A stretch of DNA of 16,653 nt, from NCBI GenBank assembly GCA_024681495.1, contig JAILAS010000204.1, positions 1 through 16,653 on the forward strand, written 5' to 3'. Origin of the DNA: Eubacterium sp. (GTDB lineage: Bacteria; Bacillota; Clostridia; Lachnospirales; Lachnospiraceae). The translations under genes were made by a program, and so were the position numbers. The notes under the pieces were generated by a model. That model saw only the letters and a program-made list of their open reading frames with translations, was not told where the DNA came from and searched no databases. Shown piece by piece: positions 6,420-13,968 of this stretch (position 1 is its first letter; every line of letters begins with the position of its first letter).

Positions 6420-7373
6420 TTATAGGTATGACTCTATTCTTTTAGATATGTCCATGGATTTTTTTATTACCATCGCCTCGAAGATTTCGGCCTCGTTTGA
6501 TAGTTTGGCCTCCTTTAGCCGAAACAGAAACTCCCTTTGAGACCACAGCTTCAAATCCCGAATGTGAACCACCTTTAAGGACCCGCTTTCGAGGCCGTTC
6601 AACGCACAAATCGCAGGAACAAATGTATAACCGACGCCTGCTTCCACAATAGAAAGCGCAGCGTGAATAGAGGGCATTTCGAATGACGGCTCGAACGCAA
6701 TCCCCATCTGCTGAAAGTAATCCTGATAATAAAAGAAACTCAGCTTATTTTCACGGTAAAAGACAAACGGCATATCTTCCACCGCACACTCAAACTCTTC
6801 CAGTGAAACGGGCCGATCAAAAAGAAATTTATGATTTGCCCCCATTACACACACATTAGGATTTTCAAACAATCCCGTCGGAACCACATTTAACTGCCTG
6901 AAGAAAAAATGCGTCCCCACAAAAGCCAATGAAACACTCTGATTTTTGAGCAGTTCATCCGCCGTTGCTCCCTCTGTATAGTCAATGCATTTGACTCGAA
7001 TGTTGCTGTGCTGTTTTGAAAAAACAGGAATCACGTATGGAACCAGAAAATGTTGTATCATTCGTTCGCTTGCACTGACACAAAGATTCCTAGGCTCTGC
7101 AGGTATCCTTTCCTGCATCTTTGCAGGCACATCCATAAGTTCCTCGATTGAAGGATAGATAATGCTGTAGAGCTTATCGCCTGTTTTCGTAAGTCTGATA
7201 CCGCGATTTGTTCGAACGAGAATCTTATCGCCGACTTCATCCTCAAGCATTGCAATCGCCTTGGAAACCGTAGACGGCACAACCCCCAAAATATCTGCCG
7301 CCTTGGTAATACTCCCATAGTAAGCTACATGCCAAAATGTCTTGAACCAGTCAAAATTGTCAATCTCCTTCAT
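6420..7373 (-). CDS. LysR-family transcriptional regulator
   Basis: This is a DNA-binding regulator that probably responds to a small-molecule co-inducer. The N-terminal winged helix-turn-helix (about residues 8-65) reads WHVAYYGSITKAADILG then VVPSTVSKAIAMLEDEVG, followed by the wing LVRTNRGIRLTKTG. A linker helix and a two-lobed effector-binding domain (about 88-300) follow. I start at the ATG at 7373 (317 residues) because GGGGGGA lies just upstream, much like the GGGGG site before the chemoreceptor gene, and because family members have few residues before the HTH. The frame extends to an ATG at 7394 and a GTG at 7400 without convincing ribosome sites. The gene is visibly more A/T-rich in third positions than glnN or the CoA-transferase. 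The neighbouring phosphoesterase is a possible target; the effector is unknown. Confidence 0.88.
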   Translation of the reverse strand: MKEIDNFDWFKTFWHVAYYGSITKAADILGVVPSTVSKAIAMLEDEVGDKILVRTNRGIRLTKTGDKLYSIIYPSIEELMDVPAKMQERIPAEPRNLCVSASERMIQHFLVPYVIPVFSKQHSNIRVKCIDYTEGATADELLKNQSVSLAFVGTHFFFRQLNVVPTGLFENPNVCVMGANHKFLFDRPVSLEEFECAVEDMPFVFYRENKLSFFYYQDYFQQMGIAFEPSFEMPSIHAALSIVEAGVGYTFVPAICALNGLESGSLKVVHIRDLKLWSQREFLFRLKEAKLSNEAEIFEAMVIKKSMDISKRIESYL

Positions 7374-7427
7374 AAGTCCCCCCAACTTACTCATATTCAC
7401 TTTTAATTTTTCACATTTTCGTTATAC

Positions 7428-7436
7428 ATTCTATCA
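7428..7436 (-). promoter_or_regulatory. Candidate extended -10 promoter of the LysR gene
   Basis: The minus strand reads TGA-TAGAAT (7436-7428), an extended -10 element (TGN plus a near-consensus hexamer). No good -35 box lies at the expected distance. It is placed about 55 bases upstream of the chosen LysR start. Confidence 0.35.
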
Positions 7437-7496
7437 CAAAACCCATATGAGGCATATACTTTGGCTCCAACTATTCTATTTATCCTGTTTCCGAAT

Positions 7497-7526
7497 AAAA
7501 ACAAAGGTCGTGTTGACCACGGCCTT
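7497..7526 (-). terminator. Intrinsic terminator after the glnN-ANTAR unit
   Basis: On the minus strand AAGGCCGTG (7526-7518) pairs with CACGACCTT (7512-7504) apart from one mismatch, with a 5-base loop, and is followed by TTTGTTTTT. It lies about 40 bases past the ANTAR-gene stop. A second GC-rich dyad (7541-7560) sits between; its T-run (7561-7566) faces the plus strand, so it would only stop antisense transcription. Confidence 0.7.
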
Positions 7527-7564
7527 CGTCATAAATCCCGGGCGCCTGCAAGGGCGCGCCTTTT

Positions 7565-8137
7565 TTAATTCTGATAGGTTTTCAATATGTTTTCCGCCAC
7601 CTTTCTGCGGGTTATCCGCAGGTCCATGGCCTGTTTTTCGATGTATCTGTGAGCGTCCGGCTCCGACATGTTTAAATAAGTCATAATCGTCATCTTCGCC
7701 CTGTTTATGAGGCGAATATCGTCGATTTTCTTATGGAGCTGATCGTTCTCCGAGCTAATGTGGCTCATCCTTATGCGGACCGCATCCACCATCTTCAGCA
7801 CGGTGAGAAACACCTGCCTGTTCATGGGACGTGATACTATAATGATACCGCGGCTCTCCATATCACGGGCGAATTCCTGCTCGTCCTCTTCCCTGACGAG
7901 CACGACGAACTGACATCCCGGCGAATCCGCCGCTCCGTCCATCGCGAGAGACCTGAGGTCCTCGTCTTCCGGCGCTATATCAACAATGCACACTCCCAGC
8001 TCCATCAAATCCAGGAAGTCCGACGCCTTAGCACTGTCGGTGGTCTTATGGACCTCTTTATACCCCTGACGGCCAAGCAGGACCGCCAGGGAACTTAGGG
8101 TCTTTTCTGATTTCGAAACTATGAGCGCGCTCTTCAT
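7565..8137 (-). CDS. ANTAR-domain antiterminator regulator with degenerate receiver
   Basis: ANTAR proteins bind paired small RNA hairpins and let RNA polymerase pass a terminator, often in nitrogen genes. The 190 residues comprise a receiver-like domain (1-120), a helical linker (about 122-145) and a C-terminal ANTAR three-helix domain (about 135-188: RLINRAKMTIMTYLNMSEPD, then a helix with RYIEKQAMDLRITRRKVAENIL). The receiver keeps an Asp at the expected phospho-acceptor site (D53 in VCIVDI), but the acidic pair near residues 8-10 is SKS and the Lys-Pro motif is R103-P104, so normal phosphorylation control is doubtful. The gene follows glnN by 18 bases. TAGGAG overlapping the glnN stop is the nearest ribosome-site match, at a long spacing. 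The glnN leader is its likely RNA target. Confidence 0.88.
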   Translation of the reverse strand: MKSALIVSKSEKTLSSLAVLLGRQGYKEVHKTTDSAKASDFLDLMELGVCIVDIAPEDEDLRSLAMDGAADSPGCQFVVLVREEDEQEFARDMESRGIIIVSRPMNRQVFLTVLKMVDAVRIRMSHISSENDQLHKKIDDIRLINRAKMTIMTYLNMSEPDAHRYIEKQAMDLRITRRKVAENILKTYQN

Positions 8138-8155
8138 CCTATAGCAATCCGTCTC

Positions 8156-10255
8156 CTACTGAACCACCGAATATAACAACTCACCGTATCCGGGGTAGGG
8201 CCAGTACCTGGAGGGCACGAGGGTCTCCAGCTCATCAACCACGCAGCGGAGCTCGTTCATGGCGGTGATCACGTTGTCACGATAATAGGTGGCAATCTCC
8301 ATTGTATCTTCTATGTCCTGAGCACCCATGAGGGCACCTTCCAAGGTCTCGAGTCTCTTCATCATGATGTCGGCGTTCGCGGAAACGTTCTTAAGGAGAG
8401 AGTCCTCCATGCAGCCGTCCACGTCGAATCCGAGGGTCTTCTTCTTAGCGAGCACATCGGTGAGCTCGTTCATGAAGTCGATAACGGCCCCGATGATTCC
8501 CTTCTTAACCATGTCGACCATGGTGAGGGCCTCGATATTCAAGGTCTTCCAATACTTCTCGAGCTTTATGTCGTAACGGCTCTGAAGCTCGACCTCGTTA
8601 TATACCTTATGGCGCTTGAAAAGCTCCACGTTCTTCTTATCAATGTATGCGGGAGCTGCGTCAACCAGTGTCTTCGCGTTGGTGAGTCCGCGCGACTCGG
8701 CCTCCTTAACCCAGCTGTCGTCGTATCCGTTGCCGTTGAAGATGATCCTGCCGTGATCGTCCAGGGTCTTCTTTATGAGCTGGGTGAGGGCTGCGTTAAG
8801 GTCGTCAGCGCCCTCGAGCTCATCGGCGAACCCGCACAGCACGTCCGCCACGGCAGTGTTAAGAACCGTGTTGGGACCTGCCACGGATGCCGCGGAACCG
8901 AGTGAACGCAGCTCGAACTTATTACCCGTGAAGGCGAACGGCGAAGTACGGTTCCTATCGGTGGTATCCTTCGGAAGGGGAGGAAGTACCGTTACGCCAA
9001 GGTTAATCTTCGTGCGCTTCTCGTCGGTGTAGTCCTCACCCTCGTGGATGGCCTTCAATATGGCCGTAAGCTCCTCTCCGAGGAAGATGGAAACAATGGC
9101 GGGGGGAGCCTCATTGGCGCCCAGCCTGTGGTCGTTTCCTGCACTGGCCACGGAGAGACGGATCATGTCCTGATACTCGTCCACGGCCTTAATGGTAGCC
9201 ACCAGGAAAAGAAGGAACTGCGCGTTCTGGGAGGGGGTCTTGCCCGGCTCTAAGAGGTTGGTTCCCGTGTTGGTGGAAAGCGACCAGTTATTGTGCTTAC
9301 CGGAGCCGTTTACGCCTGCGAAGGGCTTCTCGTGCAGGAGGCACTCGAGGCCGTGCTTCTGGGCGGTCTTTCTCATAAGCTCCATGGTGAGCTGATTGTG
9401 GTCGGTGGCGAGGTTCGTGGTCTCGAAGATGGGTGCCATCTCGTGCTGAGCGGGCGCCACCTCGTTGTGCTCCGTCTTGGAGAGCACGCCAAGCTTCCAG
9501 AGCTCGTTGTTAAGGTCGTACATGAACTCCTTTACCCTGGGCTTAATGGCTCCGAAGTAATGGTCGTCCATCTCCTGGCCCTTCGGGGACTTGGCTCCGA
9601 AGAGGGTGCGGCCGGTGTAGATGAGGTCGGGGCGCTTATTGAAGAGCTCCTTATCCACCAGGAAGTACTCCTGCTCGCAGCCCGCGGTGGTAGACACCTG
9701 GGTGACCCCCTCATCGTTGCCGAAGATCTTAAGGATCCTCATGGCCTGTGTATTAAGCGTCTGCATGGAACGAAGAAGGGGTGTCTTCTTGTCCAGCGCC
9801 TCACCGCTGTATGAGAAGAATGCGGTGGGGATGCAGAGCGTGTCATCCTTAATGAATGCGTAGGAGGTGGGATCCCAGGCGGTATAACCCCTGGCCTCGA
9901 AGGTGGCCCTTATGCCTCCCGAGGGGAAGGACGATGCGTCGGGCTCGCCCTTAACCAGCTCCTTGCCGGAGAAATGCATGATTATCCTGCCACCATCCTC
10001 GGGTTGAATAAAGCTGTCGTGCTTCTCGGCGGTGAATCCCGTCATAGGCTGGAACCAGTGAGTGAAGTGCGTCGCGCCCTTCTCAACGGCCCAATCCTTC
10101 ATGGCGTGCGCCACGACATTGGCCAGTTCCACATCCAGCGCCTTTCCGATCTCGATGGTCTTCTTCAGCTCCTTGTAAGCGTCGGACGGAAGCCTGTCCT
10201 TCATAACAGTGTCGTTGAAAACGCTGCTGCCAAAGAGCTCAGGGATATTCGTCAT
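8156..10255 (-). CDS. glnN: Type III glutamine synthetase (GSIII)
   Basis: It makes glutamine from glutamate, ammonia and ATP in the cytoplasm and is the main ammonia-assimilating enzyme of many rumen and gut anaerobes. The 699 residues fit the roughly 700-residue, oligomeric GSIII type rather than GSI (about 440-470). Visible landmarks are THWFQPMTG (65-73), GCEQEYFL with metal-ligand glutamates (192-199), NEVAPAQHEMAP (264-275), GVNGSGKHNNWS (314-325) and FTGNKFELRSLGS in the ATP/glutamate site region. The ATG follows GAGGAGG at a normal distance. The gene has its own strong promoter and a leader with a terminator hairpin overlapped by an ANTAR-like hairpin. The ANTAR regulator gene is next downstream, which strongly suggests nitrogen control by antitermination. 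Confidence 0.97.
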   Translation of the reverse strand: MTNIPELFGSSVFNDTVMKDRLPSDAYKELKKTIEIGKALDVELANVVAHAMKDWAVEKGATHFTHWFQPMTGFTAEKHDSFIQPEDGGRIIMHFSGKELVKGEPDASSFPSGGIRATFEARGYTAWDPTSYAFIKDDTLCIPTAFFSYSGEALDKKTPLLRSMQTLNTQAMRILKIFGNDEGVTQVSTTAGCEQEYFLVDKELFNKRPDLIYTGRTLFGAKSPKGQEMDDHYFGAIKPRVKEFMYDLNNELWKLGVLSKTEHNEVAPAQHEMAPIFETTNLATDHNQLTMELMRKTAQKHGLECLLHEKPFAGVNGSGKHNNWSLSTNTGTNLLEPGKTPSQNAQFLLFLVATIKAVDEYQDMIRLSVASAGNDHRLGANEAPPAIVSIFLGEELTAILKAIHEGEDYTDEKRTKINLGVTVLPPLPKDTTDRNRTSPFAFTGNKFELRSLGSAASVAGPNTVLNTAVADVLCGFADELEGADDLNAALTQLIKKTLDDHGRIIFNGNGYDDSWVKEAESRGLTNAKTLVDAAPAYIDKKNVELFKRHKVYNEVELQSRYDIKLEKYWKTLNIEALTMVDMVKKGIIGAVIDFMNELTDVLAKKKTLGFDVDGCMEDSLLKNVSANADIMMKRLETLEGALMGAQDIEDTMEIATYYRDNVITAMNELRCVVDELETLVPSRYWPYPGYGELLYSVVQ

Positions 10256-10280
10256 TGATTTATTCCTCCTCTTCTGAATG

Positions 10281-10316
10281 AAAAAAGCGCTGTGAAAGCA
10301 CCAGCTTCCACAGCGC
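10281..10316 (-). terminator. Leader terminator (attenuator) upstream of glnN
   Basis: On the minus strand a 13-bp stem (10316-10304 with 10299-10287, one G-U pair) with a 4-base loop is followed by six U residues (10286-10281). It lies between the glnN promoter and its ribosome site, so unless relieved it should end transcription before glnN. Its 5' arm shares bases with the small hairpin at 10310-10325. Confidence 0.88.
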
Positions 10317-10325
10317 CATTGCTGT
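10310..10325 (-). promoter_or_regulatory. ANTAR-like antiterminator hairpin in the glnN leader
   Basis: The leader RNA can form ACAGC-[AAUGGC]-GCUGU: a 5-bp stem with a hexanucleotide loop having A at position 1 and G at position 4, the pattern described for ANTAR target hairpins. Its 3' arm (10314-10310) is part of the 5' arm of the terminator stem, so the two structures exclude each other. Known targets have two such hairpins. I see only this one, and the predicted start site leaves about 8 bases before it. Confidence 0.6.
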
Positions 10326-10339
10326 TCTCGTACCTAGTT

Positions 10340-10368
10340 AGTTTAATGCATCGACCGGTTCTTGTCAA
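10340..10368 (-). promoter_or_regulatory. Promoter of glnN
   Basis: A perfect TTGACA (10368-10363), a 17-base spacer and TAAACT (10345-10340) predict a start near 10334-10333. That gives a leader of about 78 bases containing the attenuator. The promoter lies just downstream of the chemoreceptor terminator, so glnN is transcribed independently. Confidence 0.8.
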
Positions 10369-10389
10369 TATATTAACATGGTGTTTACT

Positions 10390-10417
10390 AAAAAAGGGAG
10401 AGCCAAAAGGCTCTCCC
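10390..10417 (-). terminator. Intrinsic terminator after the chemoreceptor gene
   Basis: A perfect 9-bp stem (GGGAGAGCC with GGCTCTCCC, 10417-10409 and 10404-10396) has a 4-U loop and is followed by six U residues (10395-10390) on the minus strand. It stands beyond the structured repeat, about 200 bases after the stop codon, so the repeat would be transcribed as a long 3' UTR. Confidence 0.92.
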
Positions 10418-10426
10418 CAAAGTTGC

Positions 10427-10617
10427 TAGTCAAGACTCGCTCGCGAGTCTTGCGCGCCGGATTCGGGTCTGCTTCAGCAGACAAATTCCTGTCCGAATCC
10501 GTGCGCATCCTCGCGGAGCGTTTGACTCAGTCGGAGCTTGTACCCCGACTGAGTATAGTTTGTCATAACCCCCACCTACGCTAACGCTTAGAGGTAGGGG
10601 ATTTCTCCGACTGAGTT
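10427..10617 (-). repeat. Structured interspersed repeat, long copy (copy 2)
   Basis: This copy holds the 12-bp block (10427-10438) and the 62-bp core (10556-10617) also present at 961-1034, but separated by 117 extra bases. It contains a near-perfect 10-bp inverted repeat (10431-10440/10443-10452), a compound hairpin (10459-10466/10493-10500 outside, 10467-10472/10477-10482 inside), a small hairpin (10526-10534/10545-10553) and the core hairpin (10569-10577/10592-10600). A perfect 12-bp inverted pair (10525-10536/10605-10616) encloses 92 bp, so alternative folds are possible. No reading frame of note lies here. It starts 4 bases after the chemoreceptor stop and ends just before its terminator. 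Its nature, a non-autonomous mobile element or a 3'-UTR RNA, is unresolved. Confidence 0.8.
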
Positions 10618-10621
10618 CAAA

Positions 10622-12703
10622 TTACAGCTTGAAGATCGAAAGCTCCTTGTCCATATCCTCGGAAATCTTGGATACGTTCTTAGCTGCATCGGAGATGTCC
10701 GTCATGAGGTCGTTCACAATGGTAACGGAAGCGGATGTCTCCTCGGTGCTGGCCGCGTTCTCCTCTGCGATAGCGGAAAGATTCTCAACGACATCCACAA
10801 CGTTCTGTCTGGAGGAATCAATCTGCGTGGTGCGATCGGAAATCTCGTTCAGGCCGTTAAGCGTCTGATCGATGCCGGTCTTAACCTTGCCGAAGATCTC
10901 GCCTGTCTCGTTAACGTACTCGGACTGCTGAACCATGATCTTCTTAACCTCTTCCATGGTCTCAACGGCCTTGTTCGAGTCGTCGATGAGGGCTGCGATA
11001 ACAGCCTCGATCTGCTGAGCGCTGGCGCTGGACTGCTCGGCGAGCTTCTGGATCTGGCTGGCAACGACTGCGAAGCCCTTACCCTGCTCTCCTGCTCTGG
11101 CCGCCTCGATAGAAGCGTTAAGCGAAAGGAGGTTCGTCTCCTCGGCGATGCCGGTGATGATCTCGGTAGCCTGCTTAATCTTAACTGCCGAGTTATTGGT
11201 GGTGTTGGTCTGCTCGTAAATCTCATCGATGGCTGCAGTGGTCTGCTCTCCGATGGCAACGAGCTTATCGATAACCTCGGTTACGTTTCGGCTGGCCTCA
11301 CGCATCTCCTCGGATGTGGTCATGATGCTCTCCGTAGCGAGTGCTGCATCCTGAATCTGGCTGCCGATCTCAACTACGCTGCTGGAAGCTCTCTCGGTCT
11401 CGGTAGCCTGGCTGGTAGCTCCGTCAGCGATATCTGATACTGCGCTCTCAACCTGGTTTACGTTGGTAAGCGTCTGATCGGAAATACCCGCAAGATTCTC
11501 TGCGGTCTCCATGAGCTCGCGGCCTCTCCTCTGGAGTGCCTCGGCAGCGTCTCCAATAGACTTGGTCAGCATCAGCGTAGCATGTGAAACCATTCCAACC
11601 TCGTCGGTTCTCTCGGCGTACTTGTCGAGCTGAGTCGCCTTGCTGAGGTCGAGTGTAGTAGCAACATCATCAACCACCTTACTAACAACGGTAAGGTCCT
11701 TGATGGAGAAGCTTACAACCACGAAGGTAAGTACTGCCATGAGGAAGGCGATAATAACGCTTATTACAACGAGGACGGTGGTCAGCGACGAAGCGGCGGT
11801 CATGACCTCGCTCTCCTTGTCTGATACAATAAGAAGGATTCCATAATCCTCATCATATGCGTACGCGGATACGGTGGAAGTTCCGTTAACGGTATGAGTA
11901 TAGTTTCCTGAAACGCGTGCATCGCCGGACTCGGTGCTAACGGCTGTTCCGTTTACGGCCTCATCTATGATGGCGAGCTCCGCGGTGTCAGTAACTTCGG
12001 TATCAGTGAGAGACTCGTCGTTACCGGAGTAGATGTACTTATTGTTACTGGTCTGAATCAGGGTGTTATACGCATGATCGAGTCCGGAGAACTCAACGGA
12101 ATTAAGCATGCTGAGCAGGTAATCCGTGCTGAGTCCAACACCTACATAACCGATGCCGTTGCCCTGATCGTCGAATACGGGATAGTAATAAACGATTACC
12201 TGAACGCCCGTAGCGGGAGATACCGAGATTCCTCTGAAGAGTCCCTCTCCGCTGGACCACATCCCCTCGAGGAGAGTCTGGAACTCAGCAAGGGTATCGG
12301 CATCCGATATACTGTAGCTGCCTACAGCATCATGGATGGAATGCGCCACCTGAAGGGTCTCGGGAGTGTTGGCGAACAGTCCCTCTATACCATCGAGGTT
12401 AAGCGCGTAGTTATCAATGTAATCCTGGGTTACTGCCACCTCAGACTCGGATGTGGGATTGCTAAGTCCCAGTTTTACGGGCTGAGATCCGGCGAGATTC
12501 GCCATGTAAAGATCAAGCTTGTCGAAGTACTCGTCAAGCATGGCCACGCGAGACTGCGCTGCCTCAGAGAATCTCATCTCCGCAGACTCCTTCATGGCGG
12601 CTGACGCCTTCATGGCTACAATTCCTGTCAGGATTGTCAAAAGAATAGCCAGAACGACTATGACAATCATGGAAATCTTGGTCGACATTTTCATATTCTT
12701 CAT
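10622..12703 (-). CDS. Methyl-accepting chemotaxis protein (membrane chemoreceptor)
   Basis: It senses an external ligand and controls the CheA kinase and hence motility. The 693 residues show a first membrane helix (about 10-32) and an extracellular Cache-like sensor region (about 33-304; IEGLFANTP and VVYYYPVFDD-type strands with VGVGLSTDYLL at 187-197). A second membrane helix (about 305-332), a HAMP-like segment and a long methylation/coiled-coil region follow. The conserved signalling tip lies at about 518-545 (IAEETNLLSLNASIEAARAGE then QGKGFAVVA). No C-terminal NWETF-type pentapeptide is present; it ends LSIFKL. The ATG has GGGGG 7 bases upstream. It has its own promoter and terminator. 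The ligand cannot be told from sequence, and no other chemotaxis gene is in the window. Confidence 0.95.
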   Translation of the reverse strand: MKNMKMSTKISMIVIVVLAILLTILTGIVAMKASAAMKESAEMRFSEAAQSRVAMLDEYFDKLDLYMANLAGSQPVKLGLSNPTSESEVAVTQDYIDNYALNLDGIEGLFANTPETLQVAHSIHDAVGSYSISDADTLAEFQTLLEGMWSSGEGLFRGISVSPATGVQVIVYYYPVFDDQGNGIGYVGVGLSTDYLLSMLNSVEFSGLDHAYNTLIQTSNNKYIYSGNDESLTDTEVTDTAELAIIDEAVNGTAVSTESGDARVSGNYTHTVNGTSTVSAYAYDEDYGILLIVSDKESEVMTAASSLTTVLVVISVIIAFLMAVLTFVVVSFSIKDLTVVSKVVDDVATTLDLSKATQLDKYAERTDEVGMVSHATLMLTKSIGDAAEALQRRGRELMETAENLAGISDQTLTNVNQVESAVSDIADGATSQATETERASSSVVEIGSQIQDAALATESIMTTSEEMREASRNVTEVIDKLVAIGEQTTAAIDEIYEQTNTTNNSAVKIKQATEIITGIAEETNLLSLNASIEAARAGEQGKGFAVVASQIQKLAEQSSASAQQIEAVIAALIDDSNKAVETMEEVKKIMVQQSEYVNETGEIFGKVKTGIDQTLNGLNEISDRTTQIDSSRQNVVDVVENLSAIAEENAASTEETSASVTIVNDLMTDISDAAKNVSKISEDMDKELSIFKL

Positions 12704-12809
12704 AAGTCTACCCCCTATGTGATGATAATAATACTGTCAATGGAGAACGAATTCGCCTTTATACCCTATCTATAAAATAATTCAGCAATTTCCGCTCATT
12801 AACATAAAT

Positions 12810-12838
12810 AGTATAAACTCATTTAAAAATTCAGTCAA
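12810..12838 (-). promoter_or_regulatory. Promoter of the chemoreceptor gene
   Basis: TTGACT (12838-12833), 17 bases, then TATACT (12815-12810) is a strong sigma-A-type match. It gives a leader of about 100 bases before the ATG at 12703. I saw no riboswitch-like fold in this leader and no clear sigma-28 (flagellar) promoter. The gap to mnmA (12704-12876) holds nothing else I can support. Confidence 0.75.
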
Positions 12839-12876
12839 TACTGTAAACATCTAAAAATTTACGCTTTTCGGCCACT

Positions 12877-13968
12877 TTATCTCTTTATTATTTCGATGAT
12901 TCCTCCGCCGAGCACCTCGTCCCCATCATATAGTACCAGCGCCTGTCCGGGTGACACACCATATACGGGTTCTTCGAAGGCAATTTTAATTTTGCCGCCT
13001 TCCTCCGCGCGGGCCGTTCCCCTCTGGCCCCTGTGCGAGTAGCGAATCTTGCCGATGCAGTCAACGTCCCCCACGGGTTCTTTACCGCTGACCCAGGTGA
13101 AATCGCGCGCCCACACCTCATTGACGGCCAGGTCGTCCCTGCGCCCCAAAACGACCCTGTTTTCTTCGGCCCGTATCTCGGTCACGTAGTAGGGCTCCGT
13201 GGACGAAATCCCCAGCCCCTTCCTCTGGCCTACGGTGTACCTGATTATTCCCTTGTGCGTGCCCAGGACGTTCCCGTCGGCATCGACGAACTCCCCCGGC
13301 TCGTACGCGCTGCCGCGCCTGTTTTCGAGGAAGGCCGCATAGTCGTTGTCGGGAATAAAGCAGATGTCCTGGCTGTCGTGCTTCGACGCGTTGGAGAAGC
13401 CGACCTCCCCGGCTATCCCGCGGATCTCGTCCTTGGTGTAGTCGCCTATGGGCAAAAGGAGGTGGGACAGCTCCTTCTGGCCGAGCATATAGAGCACGTA
13501 GCTCTGGTCCTTGGAGGGATCAACGCCCTTGAACAGTCGGTAGATGCCCGCCTCGTCGTCGTAAACCACCCTGGCGTAGTGGCCGGTGGCCACGTAGTCG
13601 TACCCCCGCGAGAGCGCCTCCTCTATGAGCCGCCTGAACTTCAGCGTGCGGTTGCACTCGATGCAGGGATTGGGCGTAAGCCCCCTCTCATACGCCGTCA
13701 CGAAGGGGCAGATCACGTTCCTCTCGAAGTCCTCGCGCAGATCCTTTACCTCGTAGAGAATCCCGAGCGTCCCGCACACCGCCTTGGCGTCGTCGATATC
13801 CTCGAACGAGCAGCAGGTCTTCTCCGCCTCGCAGGCCGCCTCCGGGTCGTAGAGCTTCATGGTAATCCCGGAGCAGGAATACCCCTTATTGCATAACAAA
13901 TAAGCGGCAGCCGAACTATCTACGCCACCGCTCATTGCTATCATTACTTTCTTACCGGTCTCACTCAT
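12877..13968 (-). CDS. mnmA: MnmA, tRNA-uridine 2-sulfurtransferase
   Basis: It installs the 2-thio group on wobble U34 of Lys, Glu and Gln tRNAs, using ATP to adenylate the base and a persulfide sulfur. The 364-residue length is standard. The PP-loop SGGVDSS lies at 13-19. The paired cysteines are C105 (in NPCIECNRTLKF) and C203 (in SQDICFIPD); ATGHYAR is at 127-133 and DQSYVLYML at 154-162. I start at the ATG at 13968 because homologues begin just before KKVMIAMSGGVDSS; the frame runs back to 14028, but that stretch is Arg/Thr-rich shadow of the upstream gene. The start overlaps the end of the TPR gene by 8 bases, with GAGG upstream, implying coupled translation. It is the last gene of the folC cluster. 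Confidence 0.96.
   Translation of the reverse strand: MSETGKKVMIAMSGGVDSSAAAYLLCNKGYSCSGITMKLYDPEAACEAEKTCCSFEDIDDAKAVCGTLGILYEVKDLREDFERNVICPFVTAYERGLTPNPCIECNRTLKFRRLIEEALSRGYDYVATGHYARVVYDDEAGIYRLFKGVDPSKDQSYVLYMLGQKELSHLLLPIGDYTKDEIRGIAGEVGFSNASKHDSQDICFIPDNDYAAFLENRRGSAYEPGEFVDADGNVLGTHKGIIRYTVGQRKGLGISSTEPYYVTEIRAEENRVVLGRRDDLAVNEVWARDFTWVSGKEPVGDVDCIGKIRYSHRGQRGTARAEEGGKIKIAFEEPVYGVSPGQALVLYDGDEVLGGGIIEIIKR

Noticed and set aside
12704..12809. The roughly 100-base chemoreceptor leader as a riboswitch (c-di-GMP was considered)
   Set aside because: I could not find the conserved stem or loop motifs of a known class; it is AT-rich without a stable fold.
13033..13896. Plus-strand frame (287 codons) opposite mnmA
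   Set aside because: It is antisense to a gene with intact catalytic motifs; the composition is typical of a shadow frame.
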